Shown: positions 1 through 8,742, numbered from the stretch's first letter. The stretch: DNA of 64,000 nt from Egibacter rhizosphaerae (GCF_004322855.1 NZ_CP036402.1:4030001-4094000), one strand, 5' to 3'. Notes: generated by a model not told the origin, from the letters alone. Numbers and translations are program-made.

Positions 1-1
1 G

Positions 2-2113
2 GCGACGCCGACGCCCGAGGAGAAGGAGGCCGTCGACGCGCTGCTGGGGCCGCCGACGACACGGTGGGAGGACGCGACGCTCGCCGGGATCCCCACGATC
101 GTTCCCGATGCGGATACCGCGGCCCGTGACGGGCACGCGGGCAGCGGGCACGGGGGCAACGGGCACGGGGGCAACGGGCAGGGTCCCGCCGACCTGCGCA
201 CCTCGACCGCCGGGCAGGCCGCGCGCGCCCGACGCCACCTGCTGCTGCCCGCGCTGCACGCGGTCAACGATGCGGTCGGGTGGGTCAGCGAAGGGGCGCT
301 CGAGTACATCTGCGGCCGGCTCACCGTGCCGCCGGCCGAGGCCTACGGGGTGGCGACGTTCTACGCGCTCTTCTCGGTCACGCCGCGCCCACCCCGCATC
401 GCCCATGTGTGCGAGGACCTCGCGTGCAGGGCCGGCGGCGCGGACGACCTGATCGCCGACCTGGAGGAGGCCTACGGCCCGCCCGGCCCGCCGTCCGACG
501 TCCGCCACGGTGAGGCCGCCGCCTCCGGGGCCGACGTCGACGACGGGGCGCCGACCGACGGTGTGATGTGGGAGCGCAGCCCCTGTCTCGGGCTCTGCGA
601 GCGGGCTCCGGCCGTGTGGCTGCAGCGCGCGGGGGAGGACGACGCGGTCTGTGCACCGGCCGACGTCGAAACGGTGGCCCGTGGGCTCGCCGGCGAGGAC
701 CGGCCGGCGCCATCCGTCATCGCGAGCGTGCCGCAAGTCGCCGTGGACGGCCCACCCCGGCCCGAGGTCGGACTGCGGTTCCTCGCCCGCGTCGGCCGCG
801 TCGACCCGACCGACCTCGACGCCTACCGTGCGGCCGGGGGCTATCAGGCCCTGCGGACCGCGGTGGGGCTCGGTCCGCGGGGCGCGTTGCGCGAGGTCAA
901 GGACTCGGCGCTCGCCGGACGAGGGGGCGCGGCGTTCCCGTTGGGGATCAAGTGGGAGGCGGTGGCGAGCGCGCCCGAGCACCCGCACTACGTGGTCGCG
1001 AACGCCGACGAGTCCGAGCCGGGCACCTTCAAGGACCGCGTGCTCATGGAGGAGGATCCCTTCGCGGTCGTCGAGTCGATGACCCTGGCCGGGTTCGTGA
1101 CCGGCAGCGAGCTCGGCTACGTCTACCTGCGGGGCGAGTATCCGCTCGCGCACGCTCGGCTCGAGCACGCGATCGAACAGGCCCGGGAACGGGGGTTCCT
1201 GGGGCGGGACGTCATGGGGGAGGGCTTCGCCTTCGACCTCGAGATCCGCCGGGGCGGCGCTGCCTACATCTGCGGCGAGGAGACCGCCCTGCTCGAGTCG
1301 ATCGAGGGCAAGCGCGGCGAGCCACGGCAGAAGCCGCCGTTCCCCACCCAGGTCGGCCTGTTCGCCAAACCGACCGCGATCAACAACATCGAGACCCTCG
1401 TGGCCGGCCTCCACGTGCTCACCGACGGCGGTCCCGGCTACGCGTCGATCGGCACGGACCAGTCGACCGGCACGAAGCTGTTCTGCGTATCGGGGTCGGT
1501 GCGCCACCCCGGCCTCTACGAGGTCACGTTCGGTGCGACGGTGCGGGAGGTGCTCGACCTCGCCGGCGGCGTCCCCGGGGAGCGAAGTCTCCAGGCCGTG
1601 CTGCTCGGAGGTGCGGCCGGGACCTTCCTGCGTCCGGACCAGCTCGACACGCCGCTGACGTTCGAGGGCACCAAGGCCATCGGGCAGGCGCTGGGCTCGG
1701 GGGTCGTGATGGCGTTCGACGAGTCGGTCGACCTGCTCGGCATGCTCGGGCGGGTCGCGGCCTTCTTCCGCGACGAGTCGTGCGGGCAGTGCGTGCCGTG
1801 CCGGGTCGGCACGGTCCGTCAGGAGGAGTCGCTGGCCCGGATCGCCGACGGTGCTGATCCCGCCGCCGAGCTGGAGCTCCTGGACGACGTCGCGCAGGTC
1901 ATGGCCGACGCGTCGATCTGCGGGCTGGGGCACACCGCCCCGAGCGCGCTGCGCTCCGCACTGTCGCAGGGGTTGCTGCCATTCGCGTCCTCCGGGGGCG
2001 GTACGTCCGGGGGCGGTACTTCAGACGGAGGCGGCGCCTCCTCCGGGGGCGGTACGTCCGAGGGTGAGACGTCCGAGGGTGAGACGTCCGAGGGCGCCGG
2101 GAGGGGACGCTGA
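2..2113 (+). CDS. NAD-dependent formate dehydrogenase, fused NuoE-NuoF-like subunit (5' partial)
   Basis: This is the NADH-producing diaphorase subunit of a cytoplasmic NAD-dependent formate dehydrogenase. The reading frame is open from base 2, so the start lies at or left of the window edge. The first third is NuoE-like (2Fe-2S thioredoxin fold) with the helix ALEYICGRLTVPPAEAYGV. The rest is NuoF-like: a glycine-rich NADH loop (AGRGGAAFPLGIKW), the FMN region, and a C-terminal 4Fe-4S motif ESCGQCVPCR followed by SICGLG. Such fusions also occur in HoxF hydrogenase subunits, but the next gene carries a molybdopterin-enzyme Fe4S4 domain, which favours formate dehydrogenase. Two low-complexity stretches stand out: a GHGGN repeat near residue 50 and a C-terminal GGGTS/EGETS tail. 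The stop overlaps the next start by one base. Confidence 0.88.
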   Translation, partial: ATPTPEEKEAVDALLGPPTTRWEDATLAGIPTIVPDADTAARDGHAGSGHGGNGHGGNGQGPADLRTSTAGQAARARRHLLLPALHAVNDAVGWVSEGALEYICGRLTVPPAEAYGVATFYALFSVTPRPPRIAHVCEDLACRAGGADDLIADLEEAYGPPGPPSDVRHGEAAASGADVDDGAPTDGVMWERSPCLGLCERAPAVWLQRAGEDDAVCAPADVETVARGLAGEDRPAPSVIASVPQVAVDGPPRPEVGLRFLARVGRVDPTDLDAYRAAGGYQALRTAVGLGPRGALREVKDSALAGRGGAAFPLGIKWEAVASAPEHPHYVVANADESEPGTFKDRVLMEEDPFAVVESMTLAGFVTGSELGYVYLRGEYPLAHARLEHAIEQARERGFLGRDVMGEGFAFDLEIRRGGAAYICGEETALLESIEGKRGEPRQKPPFPTQVGLFAKPTAINNIETLVAGLHVLTDGGPGYASIGTDQSTGTKLFCVSGSVRHPGLYEVTFGATVREVLDLAGGVPGERSLQAVLLGGAAGTFLRPDQLDTPLTFEGTKAIGQALGSGVVMAFDESVDLLGMLGRVAAFFRDESCGQCVPCRVGTVRQEESLARIADGADPAAELELLDDVAQVMADASICGLGHTAPSALRSALSQGLLPFASSGGGTSGGGTSDGGGASSGGGTSEGETSEGETSEGAGRGR

Positions 2114-3069
2114 TGAGTGCGGTGATGGTCGGTCTGCCACGGCGGCTCGTCACGATCGAGCTCGACGGGGTCGAGGTACGGGTGCCCGAGGGCTCGACAC
2201 TGCTCGAGGCTGCACGCGAGCAGGGCACCGGCACGCCGACCCTCTGCTACCTCGAGAACCTGACACCGGTCAATGCCTGCCGCGTCTGTGTGGTGGAGGT
2301 CGAGGGGCAGCGCACCCTCGCACCGGCCTGCTCGCGCCCCGTCGAGGACGGGATGGTCGTGCGGACCGACTCCGAGCGGGTCCGCCTGTCCCGCAGGATG
2401 GTGCTCGAGCTGCTGGCCTCCTCCGTCGACCTCTCGCTCGCGAGCGACGAGATCAAGGGGTGGATGGACGAGTACGGCGTGCAACCCGACCGCTACGGTC
2501 CCCCGAGGCCGCCCGCGGGTCCGGGTGAGCGGGATGCGCTGCGTCCCGGCCACCACGAGCCGCCCGATGGGTGGACCGCCGCGACCGTCGCCCAGCCCGC
2601 CAAGGTGCAGGACTCGTTGTACGTCCGGGACTACTCGAAGTGCATCCTGTGCTACAAGTGCGTGGAGGCGTGCGGGGAGGACGCGCAGAACACCTTCGCG
2701 ATCGCCGTCGCGGGCCGGGGGTTCGACGCGCGCATCTCGACGGAGTTCAACGTCGAGCTGCCCGATTCGGCCTGCGTCTACTGCGGGAACTGCATCGGTG
2801 TGTGCCCGACTGGGGCGTTGATCCCCAAGAGCGAGTGGGACCTGCGTCAGCAGGGGGAGTGGGCCCCCGAGCGCCAGCACACGACCGAGACCATCTGCTC
2901 GTTCTGCGGGGTGGGGTGCTCGCTGGAGCTCACGGTGCAGGACAACCGGATCGTGCGCGCGGACTCACCGCTCGATCACTCGGTCACCCAGGGCCACCTC
3001 TGCGTGAAGGGGCGGTTCGGGTTCCAGCACGTGCAGAACTACCCGGACGAGCCGTTGCCGGGAACCTGA
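2113..3069 (+). CDS. Formate dehydrogenase iron-sulfur subunit (NuoG/FdhA N-terminal part only)
   Basis: This is the electron-transfer subunit that would link the molybdenum site to the diaphorase encoded just upstream; the genes overlap as TGATG. Residues about 12-90 form a plant-type 2Fe-2S ferredoxin domain (CxxC in NACRVCVVEVEG). Residues about 170-245 carry two 4Fe-4S clusters (CILCYKCVEAC and CVYCGNCIGVCPTGA). Residues about 255-312 form the Fe4S4 domain of molybdopterin oxidoreductases (ICSFCGVGC, then HLCVKGRFGF). The protein stops right after that domain, where full-length FdhA would continue into the catalytic Mo domain. The 318-residue protein therefore has no catalytic centre of its own, and a separate catalytic subunit is expected, most likely left of the window. 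A split like this is known in actinobacteria. Confidence 0.85.
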   Translation: MSAVMVGLPRRLVTIELDGVEVRVPEGSTLLEAAREQGTGTPTLCYLENLTPVNACRVCVVEVEGQRTLAPACSRPVEDGMVVRTDSERVRLSRRMVLELLASSVDLSLASDEIKGWMDEYGVQPDRYGPPRPPAGPGERDALRPGHHEPPDGWTAATVAQPAKVQDSLYVRDYSKCILCYKCVEACGEDAQNTFAIAVAGRGFDARISTEFNVELPDSACVYCGNCIGVCPTGALIPKSEWDLRQQGEWAPERQHTTETICSFCGVGCSLELTVQDNRIVRADSPLDHSVTQGHLCVKGRFGFQHVQNYPDEPLPGT

Positions 3070-3111
3070 GCACTCGGGGCCGACCATCCGCGCGTTGACC
3101 GCGCAGCGGTG

Positions 3112-3181
3112 TTGCACCGGCCTGACGAGGTCGATCCGTTGCAACATCTCGCACTCGATCGACCTCGACAGGACGGTGCAA
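3112..3181. repeat. 70-nt imperfect palindrome (24-bp arms, 22-nt loop)
   Basis: The arms 3112-3135 and 3158-3181 are complementary over 24 positions with two mismatches. They consist of an outer 8-bp block TTGCACCG/CGGTGCAA, a middle block, and an inner 9-bp block GAGGTCGAT/ATCGACCTC. The element lies between the formate dehydrogenase gene and convergent metF. It could be a terminator, a REP-like element or a small non-autonomous element; no T-tract follows. Confidence 0.6.
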
Positions 3182-3267
3182 GGCTCCCGCTGGCATCCGC
3201 GGCAATCCAGTGCGAAATCTCGCGCCGCATTGATGTCGACATTCGCGCGCAGGGGGTGACACAGATA

Positions 3268-3304
3268 GCGCGCGGCGCTCGCGGGGGAGACGAGCGCCGC
3301 GCGC
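3268..3304. terminator. Bidirectional terminator-like hairpin between convergent genes
   Basis: Arms 3268-3281 and 3291-3304 form a perfect 14-bp stem with a 9-nt loop. It sits 37 bp beyond the metF stop and about 200 bp after the formate dehydrogenase gene, which converge here. There is no U-tract, as is common in GC-rich actinobacteria. Confidence 0.6.
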
Positions 3305-3341
3305 AGGGGTGGTCGTGACCGCCTCGACGGCGGGTTGTGCG

Positions 3342-4241
3342 CTACACCTCCCGGGGGAGGCCGAGGTTGCGCAGGACCTCGCTGGTGGCTTGCGCCCGGT
3401 TGAGCGCGTACAGGTGCAGGCCCGGGGCGCCCTCGTCGAGCAGGCGCTTGGCCAGATCGGTGGCGGTGTCGACCCCGATCCGGCGGACCTCGTCCGGGTC
3501 GTCGGCGACCGTGTCGAGGCGCGTGGCGAGCTCCGCGGGCACCTCGGCACCGGACATCGCCGCGAACTTCTGCACCTGCTTCGCGTCGGTGATCGGGATG
3601 ATGCCGGGGATGATCGGCGTCTCGACCCCCAGCGCCGAGAGATCCTCGATGAACGCGAGGTAGTCCTCGGCCCGGAAGAAGAACTGCGTCACGCCGAAGT
3701 CCGCGAGTTGCAGCTTCGCCGCCTGGTGCTTGCGGTCGGTCTCGCGGTCGGGCGCGGCGGGATGGCCCTCGGGGTGCGCGGCCGCACCGACCGAGAAGTC
3801 GGCCACCTCCCGGGCCAACTCCACCAGCTCCCAGGCGCGCTTCAACTCACCCACGTCGGTGAGCTCGGGATTGTCCTTCGGCGCGTCGCCATGGAGAGCG
3901 AGCACGTTCCGCCGGCCCTTGTGGTGGTACCCGGTGAGGAGCCCGCGCAGATGCGCCCGCGACGAGCCGATGCACGTGAGGTGGGGCATGGTGGTGTAGC
4001 CCGCACCGACCGCGTCGTCGACGATCGTCTGCGTCCGGTCCTGGGTCGAGCCCCCCGCCCCGTAGGTCACGGACACGAACGAGAGACCGAAGGGGGTCAG
4101 TTCCTCGAGCGCTCCCTGTAGGTTGGCCCGGCCCTGGTCGGTCTTCGGGGGGAAGAGCTCGATCGAGTACGTGGGCCCCGCAGCGAGCAGCTCGCCGATC
4201 TTCGGGTCCGGACGGGTCCGGGTCACGGGTTCGGCGCTCAT
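3342..4241 (-). CDS. metF: Methylenetetrahydrofolate reductase
   Basis: This cytoplasmic flavoenzyme reduces 5,10-methylene-tetrahydrofolate to 5-methyl-tetrahydrofolate, the methyl donor used by MetH. The 299-residue protein matches the usual bacterial MetF length. It has the N-terminal SIELFPPKT barrel strand with the catalytic Glu, SVTYGAGGST, the PHLTCIG strand and LALHGDAPKD. Its ATG overlaps the stop of adoK by four bases (ATGA), and it is the last gene of the minus-strand chain from the betaine methyltransferases through ahcY and adoK. That position suggests co-expression with the methyl cycle. The coupling to betaine synthesis is inferred from context. Confidence 0.96.
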   Translation of the reverse strand: MSAEPVTRTRPDPKIGELLAAGPTYSIELFPPKTDQGRANLQGALEELTPFGLSFVSVTYGAGGSTQDRTQTIVDDAVGAGYTTMPHLTCIGSSRAHLRGLLTGYHHKGRRNVLALHGDAPKDNPELTDVGELKRAWELVELAREVADFSVGAAAHPEGHPAAPDRETDRKHQAAKLQLADFGVTQFFFRAEDYLAFIEDLSALGVETPIIPGIIPITDAKQVQKFAAMSGAEVPAELATRLDTVADDPDEVRRIGVDTATDLAKRLLDEGAPGLHLYALNRAQATSEVLRNLGLPREV

Positions 4242-5257
4242 CGGTCGCCCCCGGCAGCCAGGGCCGTGTCCTCACCGAGCAGCGCTTCCGCATCGGCCAC
4301 GGCATCGTCGCCGTAGGCCCGCGCGAACCGATCGAGAGCGCCGTTGCCGCGCAGCCGGTACTCCTGCGGCCCGACCGACTCGAGGGTGAGCGTGGCGACG
4401 AGGGAGCCGATCTGCGCGGACCGCTCAAGCGGGAGGTCTTGGCCCACGCCGGCGAGGAAGCCCGCGCGGAAGGCGTCGCCCACCCCGGTGGGCTCGAGCT
4501 TCGCGTCGGGCAGCGGCGGCACGACCGGGACCTCGATCGGCTCCTCGCCCTCGCGCTGGATCACGCAACCCTGCGGCCCGTACGTGGTGACTCGCAGGTC
4601 GACCCGCTTGAGGACCTCGGCGGTCGACCAGCCGCTCTTCTCCTCGATGAGCGCGGCCTCGTAGTCGTTCGACAACAGGTACGTCGCCCCGTCGACGAGC
4701 TCACGGACCCCGTCACCCTCGAGGCGGGGGAGCTGCTGGCTCGGGTCCGCCGCGACCTGCCAACCCGCCTCCAAGGCCTCGCGGGTGTGGCGTGCCATCG
4801 CCCCGGGGTCGTTCGGGCAGACGACCACGAGATCGGGCTCGCCGTGCGACCGGGCGAGCTCGTCGAGGTCGATCTGCGCGGCCTCGCTCATCGCGCCCGG
4901 ATAGAACGAGGCGATCTGGTTCTGCTCGGTCTCGTCGGTGGTGCAGAGGAACATCGCGGTGTGCTGCTGCTCGGACACCCGTACCGCCGACGTGTCGACG
5001 CCGTGGGCAGCGAGGTGCGGCTCGTACTCGTTGAAGAAGTCACGGCCGACGGCGCCCACGAGCAGCGGCGACAGGCCGAGCTGTCCCATCCCGAAAGAGA
5101 TGTTCGCGGCGACGCCTCCACGCCGGATCTCGAGGTCGCTGATCAGGAACGACAGCGAGACCCGGTCCAGCTGGTCGGCGACCAGCTGGTCGGTGAAGCG
5201 TCCTGGGAAGCTCATCAGGTAGTCGGTCGCGATCGATCCGGAGACGGCGATGCGCAC
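4238..5257 (-). CDS. adoK: Adenosine kinase (PfkB family, mycobacterial AdoK type)
   Basis: This enzyme phosphorylates adenosine to AMP, pulling the reversible SAH hydrolase reaction forward. The 339-residue protein closely resembles M. tuberculosis AdoK/CbhK in TIAVTGSIATDHLM-like strand 1 (here RIAVSGSIATDYLMSFPGRF), LRVTTYGPQGC, and the PfkB anion-hole/catalytic motif PTGVGDAFRAGF near residue 270. I chose GTG at 5257 because GAAGGGA lies 7 nt upstream; an in-frame start 84 bases further upstream would only add a Pro/Arg-rich tail. It lies 105 bp after ahcY and overlaps metF by 4 bp. Placement directly after SAH hydrolase supports adenosine rather than sugar as substrate. Confidence 0.92.
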   Translation of the reverse strand: MRIAVSGSIATDYLMSFPGRFTDQLVADQLDRVSLSFLISDLEIRRGGVAANISFGMGQLGLSPLLVGAVGRDFFNEYEPHLAAHGVDTSAVRVSEQQHTAMFLCTTDETEQNQIASFYPGAMSEAAQIDLDELARSHGEPDLVVVCPNDPGAMARHTREALEAGWQVAADPSQQLPRLEGDGVRELVDGATYLLSNDYEAALIEEKSGWSTAEVLKRVDLRVTTYGPQGCVIQREGEEPIEVPVVPPLPDAKLEPTGVGDAFRAGFLAGVGQDLPLERSAQIGSLVATLTLESVGPQEYRLRGNGALDRFARAYGDDAVADAEALLGEDTALAAGGDR

Positions 5258-5362
5258 GGTGGTTCCCTTCGGCTGCGGGTGACGGTGACGCGGTGCGGGG
5301 AGCGGCTGGCCCACCGGGCGGGGAGCTCCTGGCTGTCCCACCCGGCCGCCCTCCCGCAGCCG

Positions 5363-6676
5363 CTAGTAGCGGTAGTCGTCGCGCTTGTAGGGGCCCTCGA
5401 TCGGCACGCCGAGATACTTCGACTGCGCCGGAGAGAGGGTCGTGAGCTTCGCGCCGAGCTTGTCCAGGTGCAGGCGCGCGACCTCCTCGTCGAGGTGCTT
5501 CGGCAGGACGTAGACGTCCTTGTCGTACTTCTCGGAGTTGTGCCAGAGCTCGATCTGGGCGAGCGTCTGGTTGGTGAACGACTGGCTCATCACGAACGAG
5601 GGGTGCCCCGTCGCGTTGCCGAGGTTCACCAGGCGGCCCTCGCTCAGCAGGATGATCGAGCGGCCGTTCGGGAGGTGCACCTTGTCGACCTGCGGCTTGA
5701 TGTTCTCCCACTCGTAGGAGCGCAGCCTCGCGGTCTGGATCTCGGTGTCGAAGTGACCGATGTTGCAGAGGATCGCGTGGTCCTTCATCTCGAGGATGTG
5801 CTCGAGCGTGACCACGTCGTCGCAGCCCGAGGCGGTCACGACGATGTCGACGTCGCTGATCACGTCCTCGAGGAGCTTGACCGGGTACCCCTCCATGAGG
5901 GCCTGGAGCGCGCAGATCGGGTCGATCTCGGTGACGGTCACCTGCGCGCCGAGCGAGGACAGTGCCTGGGCGGAGCCCTTGCCGACGTCGCCGTAGCCGA
6001 TCACGACCGCCTTCTTGCCGGCGATCATCGAGTCGGTCGCCCGCTTGATCCCGTCCACCAGCGACTCCCGGCAACCGTAGAGGTTGTCGAACTTCGACTT
6101 GGTGACGGAGTCGTTCACGTTGATCGCCGGGGTGCCGAGCTTGCCCTCGCGAGCGAGGTTGTGGAGCTCCATCACGCCGGTGGTGGTCTCCTCGCTGACC
6201 CCGCGGATCCCCTCGAGGAGGTGCGGGTACTCCTCGTGGACGAGCGCGGTGAGGTCACCGCCGTCGTCGAGGAGCATGTTCGGCCCCCGGCCGTCGCCGA
6301 AGTCGAGGGTCTGGCGGATGCACCAGACGTACTCCTCCTCGGTCTCGCCCTTCCAGGCGAAGACGGGGGTCCCGGCCGCGGCGACCGCCGCCGCCGCCTG
6401 GTCCTGGGTGGAGAAGATGTTGCACGAGGACCAGCGGACCTCGGCGCCGAGCGCCTGCAGCGTCTCGATCAGCACGGCCGTCTGGATGGTCATGTGCAGA
6501 CAGCCGGCGATGCGGGTGCCGGTGAGCGGCTTGTCCTCGGCGTGACGCTCACGCAGCGCCATGAGACCGGGCATCTCGGTCTCGGCGATCTTGATCTCGG
6601 CCCGTCCCCACTCGGCGAGGCCGATGTCGGCCACCTTGTAGTCGTCGTGTGCTGGGCGGGATGCGGTCTCGGTCAC
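5363..6676 (-). CDS. ahcY: Adenosylhomocysteinase (SAH hydrolase)
   Basis: This cytoplasmic NAD-dependent enzyme cleaves S-adenosylhomocysteine into adenosine and homocysteine. Visible family motifs are [16 protein letters not shown] (substrate site), the NAD-binding [13 protein letters not shown] near residue 230, [11 protein letters not shown], and the C-terminal [22 protein letters not shown] ending shared by most AhcY proteins. I placed the start at GTG 6676 (437 residues) because AGGGAG precedes it by 5 nt; a GTG 42 bases upstream would add 14 residues. The gene follows the two betaine methyltransferases, each of which makes SAH that strongly inhibits methyltransferases, so removing it here makes sense. 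A hairpin lies in its leader. Confidence 0.96.
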   Translation of the reverse strand: MTETASRPAHDDYKVADIGLAEWGRAEIKIAETEMPGLMALRERHAEDKPLTGTRIAGCLHMTIQTAVLIETLQALGAEVRWSSCNIFSTQDQAAAAVAAAGTPVFAWKGETEEEYVWCIRQTLDFGDGRGPNMLLDDGGDLTALVHEEYPHLLEGIRGVSEETTTGVMELHNLAREGKLGTPAINVNDSVTKSKFDNLYGCRESLVDGIKRATDSMIAGKKAVVIGYGDVGKGSAQALSSLGAQVTVTEIDPICALQALMEGYPVKLLEDVISDVDIVVTASGCDDVVTLEHILEMKDHAILCNIGHFDTEIQTARLRSYEWENIKPQVDKVHLPNGRSIILLSEGRLVNLGNATGHPSFVMSQSFTNQTLAQIELWHNSEKYDKDVYVLPKHLDEEVARLHLDKLGAKLTTLSPAQSKYLGVPIEGPYKRDDYRY

Positions 6677-6761
6677 AGTGACTCCCTGTCGATCGTTTTC
6701 GGTCGTTCCGTCGTTCACTTGCGCGGCTCACGCGGCGCTGCGCCGCGGGCGCGCGACGATG

Positions 6762-6800
6762 CCCGCCGTCCACCCAGTGTTGCGTGGAATGGACGGCGGG
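6762..6800 (-). promoter_or_regulatory. Hairpin in the ahcY leader
   Basis: CCCGCCGTCCA (6762-6772) pairs perfectly with 6790-6800, an 11-bp stem with a 17-nt loop. A second 7-bp stem lies at 6731-6747. Both fall between the dimethylglycine methyltransferase stop and ahcY. They could end the upstream transcript, act as an mRNA-processing signal, or be part of an untyped leader element. Confidence 0.45.
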
Positions 6801-6826
6801 TACCGCTCACACCCTCGCAGGGCTCC

Positions 6827-7654
6827 TCACGCCGGACGCTCGGCCACGAAGAACCCGTGACTGATTTTGCCCGAACGGCCGGCCTCGACCCATTGGCCGA
6901 GTGCGGTGAGCGTCCGATCGATCTGGTCGCTCGGCACCGGGCCCTCGAGCTCGTCGCGGCGTTCCTGCAGGGCGGCGCGGACCGCCCCGTAGGTGGGTGC
7001 GACGTTCTGCCCCCAGTCGTCGCTCTCGCGCACGGTGAAGCCCGCGTCGCGCAGTGCGCGCTGGTAGCCGTCGCGGTCCCACATCTCCGGGGTGCCGACC
7101 CGCGCGTAGAGCGTCTGCCGCTCGTCGTCGGGGACGTCCGCCCGCATCAGCAGGTCGCTGAGCACCAAGCGCCCGCCGGGGGCGAGCACCCGCAGGCACT
7201 CCCGCAGCACGCGGGGCTTGTCCACGGCGTGCAGCAGTGACTCCTGGCTCCAGACGACGTCAAACTCGCCCTCGTCGAAGGGGAGGGTGTGGAAGTCGCC
7301 GTAGCGGATCTCGACCTGGTCGTCGACCCCGGCCTCGGCGACTCGCTCCCGAGCGAAGTCGTTCTCGCGCTCCGAGAGGTTCAGGCCGACGACGTGCGCG
7401 CCTCGCTCGACGGCGAGATAGACCGCGGCGGCGCCGTTGCCCGACCCCACGTCGAGGACGCGCTGCTGGTTGCGAATGGCGCCGCGCTCGGCCATCACCT
7501 CGTTGAGGTGGGCCATGGCGTCCTGGAGATTGTCGCCCTCGCGCCAGTAGCCCATGTGGATGTTGTCGCCCCATAAGCGGCTGTAGATCTCGTGCGCTGG
7601 CCCGTCGTAGTAGGCCTGGGTCTCCTCGACCACCGTGCTGATGTCGGTGCTCAT
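6827..7654 (-). CDS. Sarcosine/dimethylglycine N-methyltransferase (betaine synthesis)
   Basis: This SAM-dependent class I methyltransferase carries out the second half of betaine synthesis, sarcosine to dimethylglycine to glycine betaine. The 275-residue protein begins MSTDISTVVEETQAYYDG. It has LWGDNIHMGYW near residue 30, a SAM motif I VLDVGSGNGAA near residue 69, motif post-I GLNLSERE, and WSQESLLHAVDK, all typical of SDMT and its UbiE/glycine-betaine relatives. The ATG at 7654 has AAGGAGG about 12 nt upstream. It lies 68 bp after the glycine/sarcosine methyltransferase, the classic pair. The assignment rests on motifs and pairing; substrate order is inferred from the family. Confidence 0.88.
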   Translation of the reverse strand: MSTDISTVVEETQAYYDGPAHEIYSRLWGDNIHMGYWREGDNLQDAMAHLNEVMAERGAIRNQQRVLDVGSGNGAAAVYLAVERGAHVVGLNLSERENDFARERVAEAGVDDQVEIRYGDFHTLPFDEGEFDVVWSQESLLHAVDKPRVLRECLRVLAPGGRLVLSDLLMRADVPDDERQTLYARVGTPEMWDRDGYQRALRDAGFTVRESDDWGQNVAPTYGAVRAALQERRDELEGPVPSDQIDRTLTALGQWVEAGRSGKISHGFFVAERPA

Positions 7655-7722
7655 CGTTCTCGATCGCCTCCTTCGGGCGTGCGGTGGATCGGCACCGGGG
7701 CGCCGCAGCGCCGGCTCGTCGA

Positions 7723-8478
7723 CTACGCGGTGCCCACCTGGACGACGAAGTCGGGCTCGTGGTGCTGGTAGGCCTCCTTGAAGTCGCCGAAGCGGCGGAT
7801 GTTGCGGAACCCGGCGTCGGCGAGCAGGCCGGTCAGGTAGTCCTGGCGCAGCGGGTACATCGTGAGGTGGTGCACCCCACCGTCGGGGAACTGGTACCGG
7901 AAGCGCACCGCCTCGTCGCTGATCTCCTCGGGGCGAGCGTCCACGCCCTTGCCCGTGTAGTAGTACTGGTGCTTCGTGTTGAAGCCCTCGTCGAGGATCG
8001 AGTCGTAGTTGCGCTGGTCGATGATGACCAGCCCTCCGGGACGCAGGACCTTGTGGAACTGTTCGAGCGCCCGGACGCGCTCGTCCTCCGTGAACAGGTG
8101 CGTGAACGCGTTGCCGAGACACAGCAGCGCGTCGAACTCGCCCGGCACGTCGTCGGCCAGCGTGCGCCAGTCGGCCTCCTGGACCGGGAGGTCCACCCCC
8201 AGCCGCGCGGCGTTCTCGGCGGTCTTCGAGACCATCTCGGCAGCGCCGTCGGCGGCGAGCACGTCGAAGCCGGCCTTGGCGAGCTGCACGGCGTGGTACC
8301 CGGTGCCGGTGGCGGCGTCGAGGACCCGCGTGCAGCCGGCGTCACGAAGGATCCGGGGGTAGAAGTCGCCTTCGCCCTTGGCGCGGCCCTCCCAGTCGAT
8401 GAGCTCGTCCCACTTGTCCACGAACGACGGCTCGTACTCGTCCTGGTAGAGGTCCGAGGTGATCGTCTTGCCTGCCAT
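7723..8478 (-). CDS. Glycine/sarcosine N-methyltransferase (betaine synthesis)
   Basis: This SAM-dependent methyltransferase converts glycine to sarcosine and on to dimethylglycine. The 251-residue product shows YEPSFVDKWDELIDWEGRA near residue 16, SAM motif I VLDAATGTGYHAVQLA near residue 52, DALLCLGNAFTHL near residue 110, and DQRNYDSILDEGF near residue 140, a pattern specific to GSMT enzymes including mammalian GNMT relatives. The ATG at 8478 is preferred; a GTG six bases upstream is possible and neither has a strong Shine-Dalgarno sequence. It is the first gene of the minus-strand run leading to metF. It diverges from metK across about 580 bp that probably hold both promoters. Confidence 0.9.
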   Translation of the reverse strand: MAGKTITSDLYQDEYEPSFVDKWDELIDWEGRAKGEGDFYPRILRDAGCTRVLDAATGTGYHAVQLAKAGFDVLAADGAAEMVSKTAENAARLGVDLPVQEADWRTLADDVPGEFDALLCLGNAFTHLFTEDERVRALEQFHKVLRPGGLVIIDQRNYDSILDEGFNTKHQYYYTGKGVDARPEEISDEAVRFRYQFPDGGVHHLTMYPLRQDYLTGLLADAGFRNIRRFGDFKEAYQHHEPDFVVQVGTA

Positions 8479-8680
8479 GTGCACACCCAGTCGTCGCGGT
8501 CGCTTGGTCGTGGCGCTCCGCGCCCATGCGCGCTGGCCGGTCGGGACGGCCTTTCGGGCCCGGCCCGGCGGGGGCGTCGTTCCGCGTCCATGTGGCCGCG
8601 GGCACGGAGCTAAGGGGGCGGTGGCGCGAGCCCCTCGTCGCGACCGTCAGCGGTCGCTTCGCGGAGCGCCTTTTCCTTTC

Positions 8681-8707
8681 TTACCTATTCTCACTGCCGC
8701 TCGTCAA
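8681..8707 (-). promoter_or_regulatory. Candidate promoter for the betaine/methyl-cycle genes
   Basis: On the minus strand TTGACG (8702-8707) resembles a -35 box. Downstream, GTAAGA lies at 17-bp spacing, or TAGGTA at 14 bp. Transcription from here would leave a leader of roughly 200 nt before the methyltransferase start, with a 7-bp stem at 8640-8657. The match is partial and was judged by eye. Confidence 0.35.
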
Positions 8708-8742
8708 GCTCCAGAGCCGACTTTTTGGATTGTCGCGCAGAA

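Noticed and set aside
2-3069. NAD-reducing hydrogenase (HoxF/HoxU) for the first two genes
   Set aside because: HoxU does not carry the molybdopterin-enzyme Fe4S4 domain seen at 2890-3050.
4439-7240. Very long plus-strand open frame opposite adoK, ahcY and the methyltransferase gene
   Set aside because: It is antisense to three firmly identified genes, is rich in Arg/Gly/Val/Leu and lacks any domain; such frames are common in GC-rich DNA.
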